Shown: positions 10,587 to 21,342, numbered from the stretch's first letter. The stretch is DNA of 64,000 nucleotides from Zygaena filipendulae (GCA_907165275.2 OU015675.1:4729501-4793500); one strand, 5' to 3'. Notes: a model not told the origin generated them from the letters alone. Translations and numbers: made by a program.

Positions 10587-13532
10587 GTGATTTACATATT
10601 AAAATTCAATCAACTAAATATTGACTCTGATCTTATAGATGAAATATCAGTATCTAATACATTCTTAAGCTCTCCTGAAAATTGCATAAAATTTATACCT
10701 AGTGGGAAACAACAACTCAATATAATTACTCAGAATATTTGCAGTTTATCAGCTAACATCTTAGGGTTTCAAGCTTTATTACACAGTATAAATATCACTC
10801 AAGACATAATAATTTTCACGGAATGCTGGTTACAATGCAATCCGTACATTCCTCACCTAGACGGCTATGACCAATATTCCACAAGAAAACTTTTGAACCA
10901 GAACGATGGTGTTGTGGTTTACATTAGTAAGCTTCTCCCCAACATAAAGATATTGGAACCATCACTTAATGATGCTAGCTGTTTGGCTGTACAAATAGGC
11001 ACTGATATATGTATTTTAGCAATATATAGATCTCCTTCCTTTAGAGACCCTACGAATTTTCTGTCCTCTCTTAGCCAAATTCTTACGGACTTTTCTTACT
11101 TTAAGACAGTTGCTATTATCGGAGATATTAATATAGATATAGCTGAGAACAGTGTGGACACTAGAGCATTAGATTATTTAAACATGGCAGCTACTCATGG
11201 ACTTCTCTCAGCTCACAATTATCCAACTAGAGGAAAATCGTCACTTGATCATATTGTCTTAAAAACAAAACTTGCTGCCACTACAATCGTTTTGGAGTCT
11301 ACTGTAACGGATCATCAGGCTGTAATGCTTTCATTGAACAAAATTTATAAACCTTGTACACATAAAATAAAAACCAAGATAGACTACATTAAGCTTACTC
11401 ATCTTATGGAAAAAATTGACTTTGACCCTATCTACAGCTATAGTGACGTAAATAGTTCTCTTGAATACCTTTTAAACTCAATTAACAAAGCAATTTCAAC
11501 GTGCTCCTCCCAGCAAACGCTTCCTCATCGTTTCAGAACCATTAAGCCTTGGATTACTCCTGGTGTCTTAAGGTGCATTAGAAACCGTGATCGCATGCAT
11601 AAACAACTCAAGATAACACCAACTAATGAAATCTTAAAGACAACCTATAAGAGGTATCGAAATTTTTGCGGTAATTTATTAAAAAGCCTAAAAAGGGAGT
11701 ATGAAAAAGAGAGGATACGAAATGCTGGATCGAACAGTAGAAAGCTTTGGGATGCAATCAAAGAAATAACGTGTACAAAGAAAGTGAATAATTTGGCAAA
11801 TAATCTTCTCAAAACCAATCCCCAGACCTCAATTAATCTAATAAACGACTATTTTGTCAACGTTGGTAAAGTGTTGGCTGGTAATTTCCATAATAATATT
11901 CTGTCCAGTCCTAACAGTAACATGAACAGTTCGTGTGGTTCAATTGTGTTTCTCGACACTGATGAAGATGAAGTTAACAGAATAATTGCATCTCTCCGCA
12001 CTGACTCCGCTGTTGGCATTGACGGAATATCTCCAAAGTTTCTTAAGGAGTATGCTTATTTGTTGTGTAAGCCACTCACCTATATTTTTAATTTGAGTAT
12101 TGCTACTGGACAATTTCCAGATCTATTTAAAGTGGCCCTTGTCCATCCTGTGTATAAGTCGGGGGAGAAAGATCATATCAGTAATTACCGCCCTATATCT
12201 GTTCTGACTTCTATGTCTAAAGTACTGGAAAAGATAATTAATGGTAGGCTAAAGAAACACCTTGAGTCAAATAAACTTCTTCATAATAACCAATATGGTT
12301 TTCGTGAGAAAATATCTACCGTTGATGCCGTTCATGACTTAACTAATCATATAGTTGAGTCTCTGGACAGGGGCAGGAAAGTAGTTGCTATATTTCTTGA
12401 CCTTGCGAAAGCATTCGACACGGTCTCAATCCCCAGGCTTTTAGACAAGTTGGAATCACTAGGAATAAGAGGGAATCAGTTAAAGCTGTTTCAGAGCTAC
12501 TTGCATAACAGATCTCAGCGTGTCAAAGTTGGTGATCTCATTAGTGATGACCTCGCCATTGGGTATGGCGTTCCTCAAGGTAGTGTCTTGGGACCTACCT
12601 TATTTTTATCATATGTCAACGATATGTGTAAACTCAACCTCCATAACACAAAACTTATCGCCTTCGCTGATGATACCGTACTTGTGACTGTGGCTGAGAC
12701 ATGGAAAGATGCATTTCAATTTGCGCAAATTTCTTTTGACAAAGTTGCTGAATGGTTATGTGACAACTCCTTAACCTTAAATGTCGATAAGACCAAATAT
12801 ATGACATTTTACTTGCGTTCCATCCCTGCTTTTGCTGAACAATCAATTGTTGCACATAATCATGCCATAACTCAGTGTAGCGCTGGCCGTCAATGTGATT
12901 GTCCTAAACTCACTAGGTCTTCGACTGTTAAATACTTAGGAGTAACCCTTGATGAGAGGTTGTCATTTTCTCCACACATTGATATATTAACATCCAGAGC
13001 TCGCAAACTAATATTTATTTTCAAAAATCTGCGACATGTTGCGGATGACAAGGTTGTAAAAATGGTATACTTTGCTCTTTGTCAATCCGTCCTGACTTAC
13101 TGTATTTTGATTTGGGGTGGTGCTTCCAAAACTAACATGCTTAAGTTGGAGCGAGCTCAGCGAGCAGTATTAAAGGTCATTAAATTTAAAGATTTTCGCT
13201 ATCCCACGTCAGAACTATATAAAATTTGTAAGGTTCTAACGGTGCGGCAACTGTTTATTTTACAGTTGATATTAAAGCAACATACGCTGGGGTATAACCT
13301 GCATCCGCAACATACCCAGAAGCGAAGACAAGTCGTAGATTTCACAAAAGTATTTAAAACCAGTTTCAGTCATAGATTCTTTTATTTTCTTGGCGAATTT
13401 GTCTATAGTAAAATTAATAAAAAATTAACCGTACATAAACTAAATAAATATAAATGCAAAAAAATTGTAACTGAATGGCTCCTTTCACTAAATTACGAGC
13501 AAACAGAGAATTTCCTACATATAATCGGGTGA
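10587..13532 (+). CDS. Non-LTR retrotransposon ORF2: endonuclease and reverse transcriptase
   Basis: About 981 codons without a stop; the frame opens with GTG, so the true start is unsettled. Endonuclease domain, residues about 46-255: ITQNICSL (Asn), IIIFTECWL (Glu), AIYRSPS, AIIGDINID (Asp and Asn), LDHIVLK and TVTDHQAVM (His) keep the catalytic positions of the APE-type fold, with Thr for the usual Ser before DH. Reverse transcriptase, about 465-770: AVGIDGISPKFLK, NYRPISVL, VVAIFLDLAKAFDTV (first Asp), GVPQGSVLGP and IAFADDTVLV (FADD near 693). The C-terminal ~200 residues carry LERAQRAVLKVI, typical of this clade, and no RNase H. The protein nicks target DNA and primes cDNA synthesis from it. 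All key residues are present, so it may be active. Confidence 0.92.
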   Translation: MIYILKFNQLNIDSDLIDEISVSNTFLSSPENCIKFIPSGKQQLNIITQNICSLSANILGFQALLHSINITQDIIIFTECWLQCNPYIPHLDGYDQYSTRKLLNQNDGVVVYISKLLPNIKILEPSLNDASCLAVQIGTDICILAIYRSPSFRDPTNFLSSLSQILTDFSYFKTVAIIGDINIDIAENSVDTRALDYLNMAATHGLLSAHNYPTRGKSSLDHIVLKTKLAATTIVLESTVTDHQAVMLSLNKIYKPCTHKIKTKIDYIKLTHLMEKIDFDPIYSYSDVNSSLEYLLNSINKAISTCSSQQTLPHRFRTIKPWITPGVLRCIRNRDRMHKQLKITPTNEILKTTYKRYRNFCGNLLKSLKREYEKERIRNAGSNSRKLWDAIKEITCTKKVNNLANNLLKTNPQTSINLINDYFVNVGKVLAGNFHNNILSSPNSNMNSSCGSIVFLDTDEDEVNRIIASLRTDSAVGIDGISPKFLKEYAYLLCKPLTYIFNLSIATGQFPDLFKVALVHPVYKSGEKDHISNYRPISVLTSMSKVLEKIINGRLKKHLESNKLLHNNQYGFREKISTVDAVHDLTNHIVESLDRGRKVVAIFLDLAKAFDTVSIPRLLDKLESLGIRGNQLKLFQSYLHNRSQRVKVGDLISDDLAIGYGVPQGSVLGPTLFLSYVNDMCKLNLHNTKLIAFADDTVLVTVAETWKDAFQFAQISFDKVAEWLCDNSLTLNVDKTKYMTFYLRSIPAFAEQSIVAHNHAITQCSAGRQCDCPKLTRSSTVKYLGVTLDERLSFSPHIDILTSRARKLIFIFKNLRHVADDKVVKMVYFALCQSVLTYCILIWGGASKTNMLKLERAQRAVLKVIKFKDFRYPTSELYKICKVLTVRQLFILQLILKQHTLGYNLHPQHTQKRRQVVDFTKVFKTSFSHRFFYFLGEFVYSKINKKLTVHKLNKYKCKKIVTEWLLSLNYEQTENFLHIIG

Positions 13533-13781
13533 TATTAATTTGATCTATTGTATTATAAATATTTACATGCGATATACCTATATGTTATGAGATTGGTAAT
13601 GCAATGGATATTTTATAATAAGTGTATGTATAATTTCTTTTTTACCTAACCAGTGCTATCGGAAGGTTGCTGGTGCTTATGGCACGGGTATTCCCAGTAT
13701 AAGTACCAGCTTTAAAATTTAAGTAAAAACCAGTATAAAAGTGGTATATATTAAGTAGGTTTCAGTGTAAAATTTAAGCGA

Positions 13782-13787
13782 AATAAA
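13782..13787 (+). terminator. Polyadenylation signal AATAAA of the non-LTR element
   Basis: AATAAA lies 14 bp before the 60-A tail, the usual distance for cleavage and polyadenylation of the element's RNA. Confidence 0.7.
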
Positions 13788-13796
13788 GATTATTAT

Positions 13797-13800
<4 letters not shown>

Positions 13801-13860
<60 letters not shown>
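13801..13860 (+). repeat. 60-bp poly-A tail of the non-LTR element
   Basis: Sixty consecutive A residues follow TATTATTATT. A long unbroken tail argues for a young insertion. Confidence 0.95.
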
Positions 13861-13862
<2 letters not shown>

Positions 13863-13875
13863 ATCGATGACGCAC

Positions 13876-14016
13876 GACCCGTGGACCCTCTGGCTAGTTC
13901 CCCTGGTGGGTCCACGGGGAATTTTTACTTTCCGTGGACCCCCTCGACAGAAAAGCGTTGACAATGGGTCCACGGGGACTAAAATATTGTATATCTACTC
14001 GCGACCCGTGGTCCTA
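13876..14016. repeat. Cluster of five alternating GTGGACCC / GGGTCCAC motifs
   Basis: Starting right after the poly-A, the motif appears as CCCGTGGACCC, GGGTCCACGGGGA, CCGTGGACCCC, GGGTCCACGGGGA and a variant CCCGTGGTCC, in alternating orientation over about 140 bp. Adjacent copies can form hairpins. It is probably part of the DNA into which the retrotransposon inserted. Nothing coding is evident. Confidence 0.7.
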
Positions 14017-14020
14017 CTGG

Positions 14021-15279
14021 TATAGACCATCTTCAACGTCAACTCTCGCCGCTTTTTCGGGTCTGATCTAACCTAGTTGCTCCGATTGAAATTCTTATGA
14101 AGGTTTTTTTTTGACGTCATTCATGAACTTTTGGTTGGTTGTTTGTTAAAGATTAAAAACACACGGGTAACGTGGGGAACAGGAATTGGGTAAAAATGTA
14201 ACAGTGTCGTGTCTGTTTGTCATCATTATTTATTTGATATGTATTACTTGCGCGACGGTAGCCAAAAGATTGATTTTCACAACTATTGTAGGTATGTCTG
14301 TCTTAACTTTCTTTTTTTTGTCTGTCTTAAGTTACTTTTTACCTTGTGAACCGTATCAATATATGAGATACATTTCAACTAGTTTATACAACACAAAATG
14401 GCGTTCCCGAGGTAGGTAATTCTAAAATTTTATACGGGCAAATCCACGAGTATCTGCTTGTTAATTTCACTGTCATAATTTTAATAACTCATAAATTTTT
14501 CAATGCGTAAGTACCTATATCAGTAGGCAATTAAATTAATAAAACCTTAATTTCACTTACCAACATAATTGGCTTAATGATATAAGTATAATCTTTTGAA
14601 CCTGATGTAGAGTTAGAACAATCTTGCGTGCTTCCAAAATTATTTCACATTACCTGTAATAATTTAGCTCGTACGGTCTACAAAAGAAGCGTGTATGACT
14701 GAAATTATGGTCTATTTAAAACTTTGGTAACTAAACAAAATACAGGCAGCTTAGCATTTTAGTTTTTCCTAGCAAAGTCTATAGCAAAGGCTAGCTCTAC
14801 AGCCACACAAGTAGGTATACAGCCACGTTTTAATAACCCTCGCCTGTTTGTTTATTTTCTTTTTACGAACAATTTTCTTATTTTTCATAGAGTTCCTTTG
14901 AAAATACATATTATAATGGCGTATTAAGTTCACATTGTGTAGATTTGTATTCCAGAATATTTTGCGAATTAAAAGGATATTCAGTGCTTTATATATTTTA
15001 TAGTATTAAAAAGTTGCCAATTAAAAGTTTTAGAGTTCCCCAACGTTCCAAAATCCTGTTAATCCCCTAACAAAATTCTGTTATTTTTTTTTTTGTGTTA
15101 TATCCAATAAAATTAAAACAGGAGAGTTTTTAATTCACTAACTGTATTTAATTCTAAAAACGTTGCTTAAAAACATAGTAAAAACAAGTAAATACCTATC
15201 AGTAGGTATTAACTAACTAATTCTGTCATTTCACTAGAAGTTCTGTTTGAATTTTACAAGAAATAGGGTAGTTTCCGGG
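14021..15279. other. Non-coding stretch, nothing recognised
   Basis: One hydrophobic open frame (14186-14419) opens at TTG, not ATG, and has no recognised domain. Otherwise AT-rich non-coding DNA. Confidence 0.5.
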
Positions 15280-15562
15280 GTATGAAAATCAAAATTGTAT
15301 GTAGTCCGTCAGTTAGATACTAAAAAAATAGTAGACCCGTATTTTTTGCTTTTTCAAATTATTGAAAAAATAATAAAACGCATTAAAGTTTAGGAGTGGG
15401 GCTCTTGACGACATAACGTGCTATAAACTGTAGCACGGCGTGACGTCACGCGACATTTTCAACTTAATGTATCTCCGTTATCTAAAAAAAAAAAATACGT
15501 GTCCAATATTTTTTATTAATCTACAAGACTGACTAAACAATAAAATTAAGTTGACAAGCGGT
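15280..15562 (+). repeat. TGTTGACTA MITE family, diverged copy
   Basis: Shares TAGTCCGTCAGTTAGA, CCCGTATTTTTTGCTTTTTC, GCATTAAAGTTTAGG, TGACGTCACGCGACATTT and ATACGTGTCCAATATTTTTT with the other copies, but has small deletions and a degraded left end. Confidence 0.65.
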
Positions 15563-15589
15563 ACCTGTAAGGTAATTAAAAATTTATAT

Positions 15590-15740
15590 ATATGACATTG
15601 ATAAACTCAGAAACTATTGAACCATTTGAGTTCATATTTTACAGGTCTGTTTTCAAAGAAGGTGTGTGAATAGGGAGTTTTCAAGGAAATATCGAAACTT
15701 ATATGGGTGAAAATACGAGGAATAGCAAGTATACGTTAAA
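15590..15740 (+). repeat. Very decayed Helitron-like repeat (tentative)
   Basis: Resembles the family in order only: AAACTATTGAACCATTTGAG, GGGAGTTTTCAAGGAAATAT and a GGGTGAAAATACGAGGAATAGCAAG end. Low certainty. Confidence 0.3.
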
Positions 15741-16269
15741 ATGTACGGTGCTATAAAAAAATAAAAATAAAAATTGTTTAGTATCAGACAACTTAGTCCA
15801 TAGATGTTAGTGAAACTATGAATCTATAGCACCTTGATAAACTTTTATTTTATTTTTCAAATTTTAACGCTGGTAACGATTCTAAGTTAACGTCCAAACT
15901 TCAAGTTTGACAAAAAAACATTGTGTGCGAAAAAAAAAAAAAAGATTCAAAAATCGAACTGAGGATATAACCAAATCTCTATTCACAAAAACGTAGGACA
16001 TCGTAGTCAGTTTACCTCGATTAATAGTGATAATGTAAAATCGAGGCCCGAGGGGCAGGCACTAGGCAGCCAAAAAAGCCAAAAATCCTGGAGAGAATCA
16101 CAAAGCAGGGTTATTTGTAAATAATCAACGCATTTCTATTCCGATTACAGCCCCCGCCCTGGGCATACATTAACGTATATTCAGTCAAGTTCCAAAAGTT
16201 ATTGGATGTGGCATACCTAGTGTGCATATTTTTTTTAGTTTTGTTTGGTTTGGGCTTAGAAGTGAATCC

Positions 16270-16880
16270 CACGAAGAGCAAGTTGGAATCCCTTGCGATC
16301 GCGGTGCGATAGCCCGTCTGTCGTACCCTCGCTTCGACCGCCTCAATCCCACTTTAAAGCACCTTTAGGAGGATTAGTTTTAGCTGTTGAGTTTCCCATT
16401 TTTCCTTCAGGCGTGCCGATGGCGGTGAAAAGTCCGTGCCATTATCCGAGCCATTTAAGGCACACACACAAGGTCCTTGTGCTTCCGCGGCACTTTTTCG
16501 CAGGCTTGTCCCTCTTGACTCTGTTTAGCCGAGATGTCCACTTTCAACAGTGAATAAGTCTACTGCCGAAAACATTGCAAATTTTGAGGTTAGTCAGAGC
16601 CAGTGGGCCCAGGCAGCTTTTCCTATCCGATGTGGCATTAGGCATCAGGCGTGTCAGGGATGTTTGCTGGCGTTCTTGGCATTTGGGGTGGTTAGATTGC
16701 CACGGGCTGTCTATTCCCTTTGTGATGGACGCCTTGACCGTCTGGCGGCCTATCAGCTCAGTTTGTCCTGCTGCCCAGAACAGCCAACGGGCATGGGATG
16801 AGGTGACCTCATCACTGGTCATAGAGCAGATCGGACGTGGCAGCATTTTTAATTTAAGAATAATAGTATAATATACCATC
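16270..16880. other. Unexplained GC-rich block of about 600 bp
   Basis: Base composition rises sharply against the AT-rich surroundings. Open frames occur on both strands (16293-16553 plus, 16544-16882 minus, 16550-16871 plus) but none gives a protein I recognise, and they overlap. It may be a decayed retrotransposon or processed transcript, or another imported segment. No tRNA, rRNA or snRNA pattern recognised. Confidence 0.3.
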
Positions 16881-17247
16881 AAGCAAAAAAAATCCGCAGT
16901 TATTCAACTTGATGGAATTATCTTTTATCATATCCATTTATAAAATATCTTTTTTCGAACATCCCGTTCCCATTCAATATCAAAGCGCACAGGTATCGTG
17001 ATAACAACCAGTTTTATATATGTATAATTATATCGGGCCCCTGGCTTTCACATCCACACCTATTAAAACTGTTAATGTAAAGGCACACGCACACAGGCCA
17101 TAGTGGCATAACACAAAGAAATCTGCTTTAAATAACCCACTAATGATAAAATAAATAATCCATTATGAATCTCATTGTTTAAAAAAAGTTATTTATGTAT
17201 TTAACCAACATCACATCAACTATAGATTTTTCCTAAGTTTAGAAATA

Positions 17248-17550
17248 TAAAGTGTCTAAAAAGAAAAATTTATATTTTAGATTTATAAATAGTTTATAGT
17301 TCAAATATATTTTAAGACAGCGTCTATACACAAATGGCAAACACCAATTTCAAGGTTTGACTTTGACTTAATTTAATAATGATTAAAAGATATAAGGTGT
17401 CTAAAAAGAGAAATTTTATCTTAAACTTTATAATATTCATACGTTTCAAGTTCAAATATAAAATATATTTCAGATAGGCACCTACTATACCTATAGCGAT
17501 AGTAAATACTAATCTCAAGATTTGACTTTAACTTAAAGCTGCCATTTAAT
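17248..17550. repeat. Diverged tandem duplication (period about 142 bp)
   Basis: GTGTCTAAAAAG opens both units (near 17252 and 17397). Each continues through a TTATATTTTAGA or TTATCTTAAAC block, TTCAAATAT and TTTGACTTT.AACTTAA. The units differ by many substitutions, so the duplication is old. Confidence 0.6.
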
Positions 17551-17926
17551 AAAATAAAAGTACATCCCAATTATTAAAATTATACTGAAAAGACGCAATC
17601 CTTTGCTTGCAGTTTCACATTGCACTACGTTGTTGTACTCTCACCTTTACCCGATTCCATTCTTCCTTCACTACGAACTGCGTTCCAAAATCACTGTTTA
17701 TATTGTTTACTCGTATATGTAGGTACCCGTTTGCAATGTAAAATGAAATTTGGTGCGCCATCATACTTATGTTAATATCAAATGAACAGTGGGACTCATC
17801 AAAGGTTTTAACGACGCGTATAAGCAGACGTATTCAGTCACATTAGGTACAGCAGCAGATTATAACATTATTGGAACAGCAGCAGTGAGTAAAGATTGGA
17901 CTTCATACAAATCATTTTATATCTTA

Positions 17927-18190
17927 CTAGCTGTTCCTCACGGTGTCACCCGCGTTAATTTCGTAGTTCCCGAGGGAATTCCGAGATAAAAGTGCCCTAT
18001 ATCCTTTTCTGTAGTACTAACAATATGTGCAGTATGCAAAATTTCATGCAGTTTAACACCCGTTTTTCCGGAGTTCCCGAGGAAATTCTGGGATAAAAAG
18101 TACCCTTTGTCCTTTTCTGTACCCCTGACAACATAGTTCTATGCGTTTCGTATAAAACTCACAACTCACAAACTCACTTTCACATTTAAT
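17927..18190 (-). repeat. Helitron-like CTAG-family repeat with partial internal duplication
   Basis: Read from the minus strand it ends in CTAG (17927-17930). The GC-rich portion GGAGTTCCCGAGG..ATTC occurs twice (near 17962 and 18070), followed by a CCCCTGACAAC block and CTCACTTTCACATTT. The far end abuts the MITE at 18199. Confidence 0.6.
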
Positions 18191-18198
18191 TGTATAAC

Positions 18199-18414
18199 AG
18201 TAATAACCACACTGGAGAAATTTGGAGTAAATCGTGTTTTAAAACTATAGCGCCATTTTGTGTCAATATTTTTTTATGTTCAACATTTTGTTACAATATA
18301 TTTATATAATGTAATGAAGTAAACACATTAAAAAACGTTCTCTAACTCCCAATAAATTGTTCTGTATCAATAACTTAATTTTGTGGGTTAACATGTTATT
18401 GCTTATCTGCGTCC
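18199..18414 (+). repeat. GGAC-TIR MITE, copy 1 (left end lost)
   Basis: Matches the 234-bp MITE at 24420-24653 from CCACACTGGAGAAATTT onward and ends with the intact terminal repeat TTGCTTATCTGCGTCC. The left terminal inverted repeat is degraded. It lies against the end of a Helitron-like copy. Confidence 0.7.
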
Positions 18415-18591
18415 AGTTCGGAACTCGAATGATTCAAGTTTTGTATGTAAAGTCGGTGTATACCTAGTTATAATTATATTTTATGAAACTCAATTGTATA
18501 ATCCGTTTATGTATCCGCCTATGTTTTATTTTAGTATAGAGTAGCGGGGGTTAAGGTTCTCTTCCTATTTGTAATAAGTTATTTAAAATAG

Positions 18592-18940
18592 AAATAGATT
18601 TTATTGGTAGGTATAGGAGACGTCAGGCAAGAACGGCTTTCACGTGGATTAACGAGGGTGCTGGTGAAACTGCAGGGAACAGATAGTATAAATAAACAGT
18701 TTTTATCGATGTCTGTACACTTCAAATTAATTGTTTTATCATTATTTCACTTTTTTAATTGACAGTAGGTACAAATAGATTTTATTGGTAGGTATAGGAG
18801 ACGTCAGGCAAGAACGGATTTCACGTGGATTAACGAGCGTGCTGGTGAAACTGCAGGGTATAAATAAACAGTTTTTATCGATGTCTGTACACTTCAAATT
18901 AATTGTTTTATCATTATTTCACTTTTTTAATTGACAGTAC
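18592..18940 (+). repeat. Tandem duplication, 181-bp and 168-bp units
   Basis: The unit from AAATAGATTTTATTGG to TTTAATTGACAGTA occurs at 18592-18772 and again at 18773-18940. The second unit lacks a short segment after AACTGCAGGG and is otherwise almost identical, so the duplication is recent. Each unit holds the tail of a Helitron-like repeat (AACGAG.GTGCTGGTGAAACT). Confidence 0.85.
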
Positions 18941-18959
18941 CAATCGAAGCGACGCAACG

Positions 18960-19000
18960 CGCTAAATATTAAAATTTAGTCAACATGCTCATTTTGAGTT
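18960..19000 (+). repeat. Fragment of TGTTGACTA MITE end
   Basis: AATTTAGTCAACATGCTCATTT matches the right end of the MITE family; the rest is missing. Confidence 0.4.
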
Positions 19001-19286
19001 TTTATTTGTCATACAGAATTCAAAATAAAATAGAACGAGAATTTTCATTGAAACACAATCTGTTTGTTATGTATACAAATGGTAGAAAACGCGTAGGTAG
19101 TAATCCAATTGCGATGGCGACCCGTTTGCAACTACAATCCATTTAAAATCTGATGAAACCCAATCAAATCTGATTAGCTATGAGAATTACAGAAAATAAG
19201 TGTCAACATTTCACTATTCACAGAGTTTCCTATGTCGAGTTCAACAATGTAATCTTACAAGTACATGAGAATCCTACTATCCTACT

Positions 19287-19741
19287 TCCTACTAATATTA
19301 TAAATGGATGCAGATAAGCAATAACATTTTAACCCACAAAATTTAGTTATTGATTCAAAACGATTTATTGAGAGTTACGGAACAATTTTTAATTATGTGT
19401 TTACCTTATTACATAGCTTCAATATGTAACTAAATATTGAACATAAAAAATGTTGATACAAAATGACGCTCCTACTTTTAAAACACGATTTACTCAAAAT
19501 TTCTCCAGTGTGGGTTAACACACTATTGCTTATCTATGTCCAAATGTGAAAGTGTGGATGTTTGGATGTTTAGGTGTTTGGATGTTTGTTACTCAATCAC
19601 GCAAAAACGGCAGAACGGATTTGGATGAAATTTAGCATGCACGTTGTCAGGGGCACAGAGAAGGATATAGGGTACTTTTTATCCCGGAATTCCCGCGGTA
19701 ACTCTGAAATTGCTGCGGGTGAAACCGCGGGGCACAGCTAG
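19287..19741 (+). mobile_element. Helitron-like repeat interrupted by a MITE
   Basis: Starts TCCTACTAATATTATAAAT, is broken by the MITE at 19306-19541, then resumes AAATGTGAAAGTGTGGATGT and runs through GCATGCACGTTGTCAGGGGC, CCCGGAATTCCCGCGG and CGGGTGAAACCGCGGGGCAC to CTAG at 19738-19741. A further copy follows directly in tandem. Confidence 0.75.
19306..19541 (-). mobile_element. GGAC-TIR MITE, copy 2 (236 bp, AAAT target duplication)
   Basis: Ends GGATGCAGATAAGCAATA and TATTGCTTATCTATGTCC are inverted repeats extending about 33 bp with mismatches. AAAT flanks both sides (19302-19305 and 19542-19545). Because the host sequence is a Helitron copy of known form, the 4-bp duplication can be read directly. 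Confidence 0.85.
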
Positions 19742-19927
19742 TAATATTATAAATGTGAAAGTGTGGATGTTTGTTACTCAATCATGCAAAAACGGCAGAA
19801 CGGATTTGGATTAAATTTTAGCACGCACGTTGTCAGGGGTACAGAGAAGGACATAGCGTACTTTTTATCCCGGAATTACCACGGGAACTCCAAACTTGCC
19901 GCGGGTGAATCCGCGGGGCACAGTTAG
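19742..19927 (+). mobile_element. Helitron-like repeat, tandem neighbour of 19287-19741
   Basis: Begins immediately after the previous copy's CTAG with TAATATTATAAATGTGAAAG and ends GGTGAATCCGCGGGGCACAG then TTAG. The two share over 150 aligned bases with few differences, apart from an extra GTTTGGATGTTTAGGTG-type expansion in the first. Confidence 0.75.
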
Positions 19928-20771
19928 TCTAAAAACAATTTATAATGTTATTCAAATCTTTTTGAAATTCAAAGTCAACCTGATATATTAGAAAAAAAAT
20001 TATGATCAAGGGGTGAGTGATAATGAAGGGGTCAAAAGGTGACAGGCTGACAGAGTTACTTCCGCATAACTAATTAGGAGTGCTTGGATGTATACATAAA
20101 GCGAATGTTTGTGAGGCTGAATGAGGAAATCTATATGAATAAAAAAAAAACATGCCTATATCTAAATACAGTAGAACATAGCACCTCCTCTTTTTTTAAG
20201 TCAGTTAAAAAATTAATAATAACCGTCACAATATGTAAAGTGTATACGTATGTCGGAGCATCACATGAGAACGACTCGTCCGATTCGGCTGGTTTTTATT
20301 TATTTGGATTATCATCCTTGAGTTCCTGAGGGAATCCTGAAACACACTACACCGCGAAGACCAGCTATTTCAACTTGGACGTTAAGACACATCCACGTCA
20401 TAAAGTAGAATTAATAGCTCACTTTATGACTCCATAGAAAAGAACTTCATCGTTAGAACGCACCTGAATTCGTATAAAATTCCCACCGATAAATGGATAC
20501 GTATTTAATTAAACGACGTAGTTAAAACTTCAACATGTAAAAATATTATGCGTTTTAGTTTTAATAGTTTATTTACGTAACTTTAATTTTTATAAGAATT
20601 ACTACCGACTGTATCACGATTTTGCTCTCGTGAATTTCAGTGGCTTGCAAGCAACTTTTTAAAAAGGAATGCATTTTTCAAAAGTGTAATTGTAGGTATG
20701 TGCGAGATTTTTTTCAGAAAATACACGATTGGTTTTTGTTTGACTGTTGTAATTAACATATACAGGCACTA
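19928..20771. other. Non-coding stretch, nothing recognised
   Basis: A short open frame near 20084-20329 has no recognised domain. No repeat partner seen. Confidence 0.5.
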
Positions 20772-21052
20772 CTAGCTGTCCCCCGCGATTTCATCCGCGG
20801 TAATTTCGGAGTTCCCGCGGGTATTCCGGGAAAAAAGTACTCTACGTCCTTCTTTGTACCCCTGACAGTAGTTTACGGTGATTAGCACTTCCCCACATTA
20901 ATTCCGGAGTTCCCGCGGGAATTCCGGGATAAAAACTATCCTATCTTTTAAGTTGGATAAATGGTTACAAAATTTTATCAAAATTCGTTCAGTAGTTTAG
21001 GAGTCCGTCGTGGACAAACATCGTGACACGTGATTTATATATATTAAGAAGA
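20772..21052 (-). repeat. Helitron-like CTAG-family repeat with duplicated GC-rich block
   Basis: CTAG at 20772-20775 on the minus-strand 3' side. GGAGTTCCCGCGGG..ATTCCGGG occurs at about 20811 and again at about 20908. The distal part carries TTCGTTCAGTAGTTTAGGAG and ends in TATATTAAGA. Confidence 0.6.
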
Positions 21053-21342
21053 TTATATGTAATTTATACAAGGTAGGTACATACTCAAGCCTCCGAATAA
21101 TTCATGTTGTTATGTAATTAATAAACATCTACTCAAATAGAAAAAAACATTGATAAACCATAGAGAAAACCTTAATTAAATGTCCACGAGAGGTGAATGA
21201 AATGATTTGTCGGTGCGAAGGAGTTAATAGGAAAAGGGTTTTGAATTGCACTCAAAGGTAGTTAATATTATGTGTGGTTCGTCAATGATTAAGTAATTTT
21301 TTGAGAGTTTGGGACGAAAACTGGGTATTGAATCATGTACAT

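Larger units (their letters stand above)
9160..13860 (+). mobile_element. Near-intact non-LTR retrotransposon (Jockey/CR1-like group) with poly-A tail
   Basis: Two ORFs in the order ORF1 (9311-10204) and ORF2 (10587-13532) are followed by a 3' UTR of about 270 bp, an AATAAA at 13782-13787 and 60 consecutive A residues (13801-13860). ORF2 combines an apurinic-type endonuclease with a reverse transcriptase and has no RNase H after it, which fits the Jockey/CR1/Daphne assemblage. The absence of stops in ORF1 and in 981 codons of ORF2 indicates recent insertion. The 5' boundary is uncertain and I could not find a target-site duplication. Confidence 0.85.

Noticed and set aside
14186..14419. Hydrophobic 77-codon frame
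   Set aside because: It opens at TTG and has no ATG at its upstream end, no recognised domain and no flanking exons.
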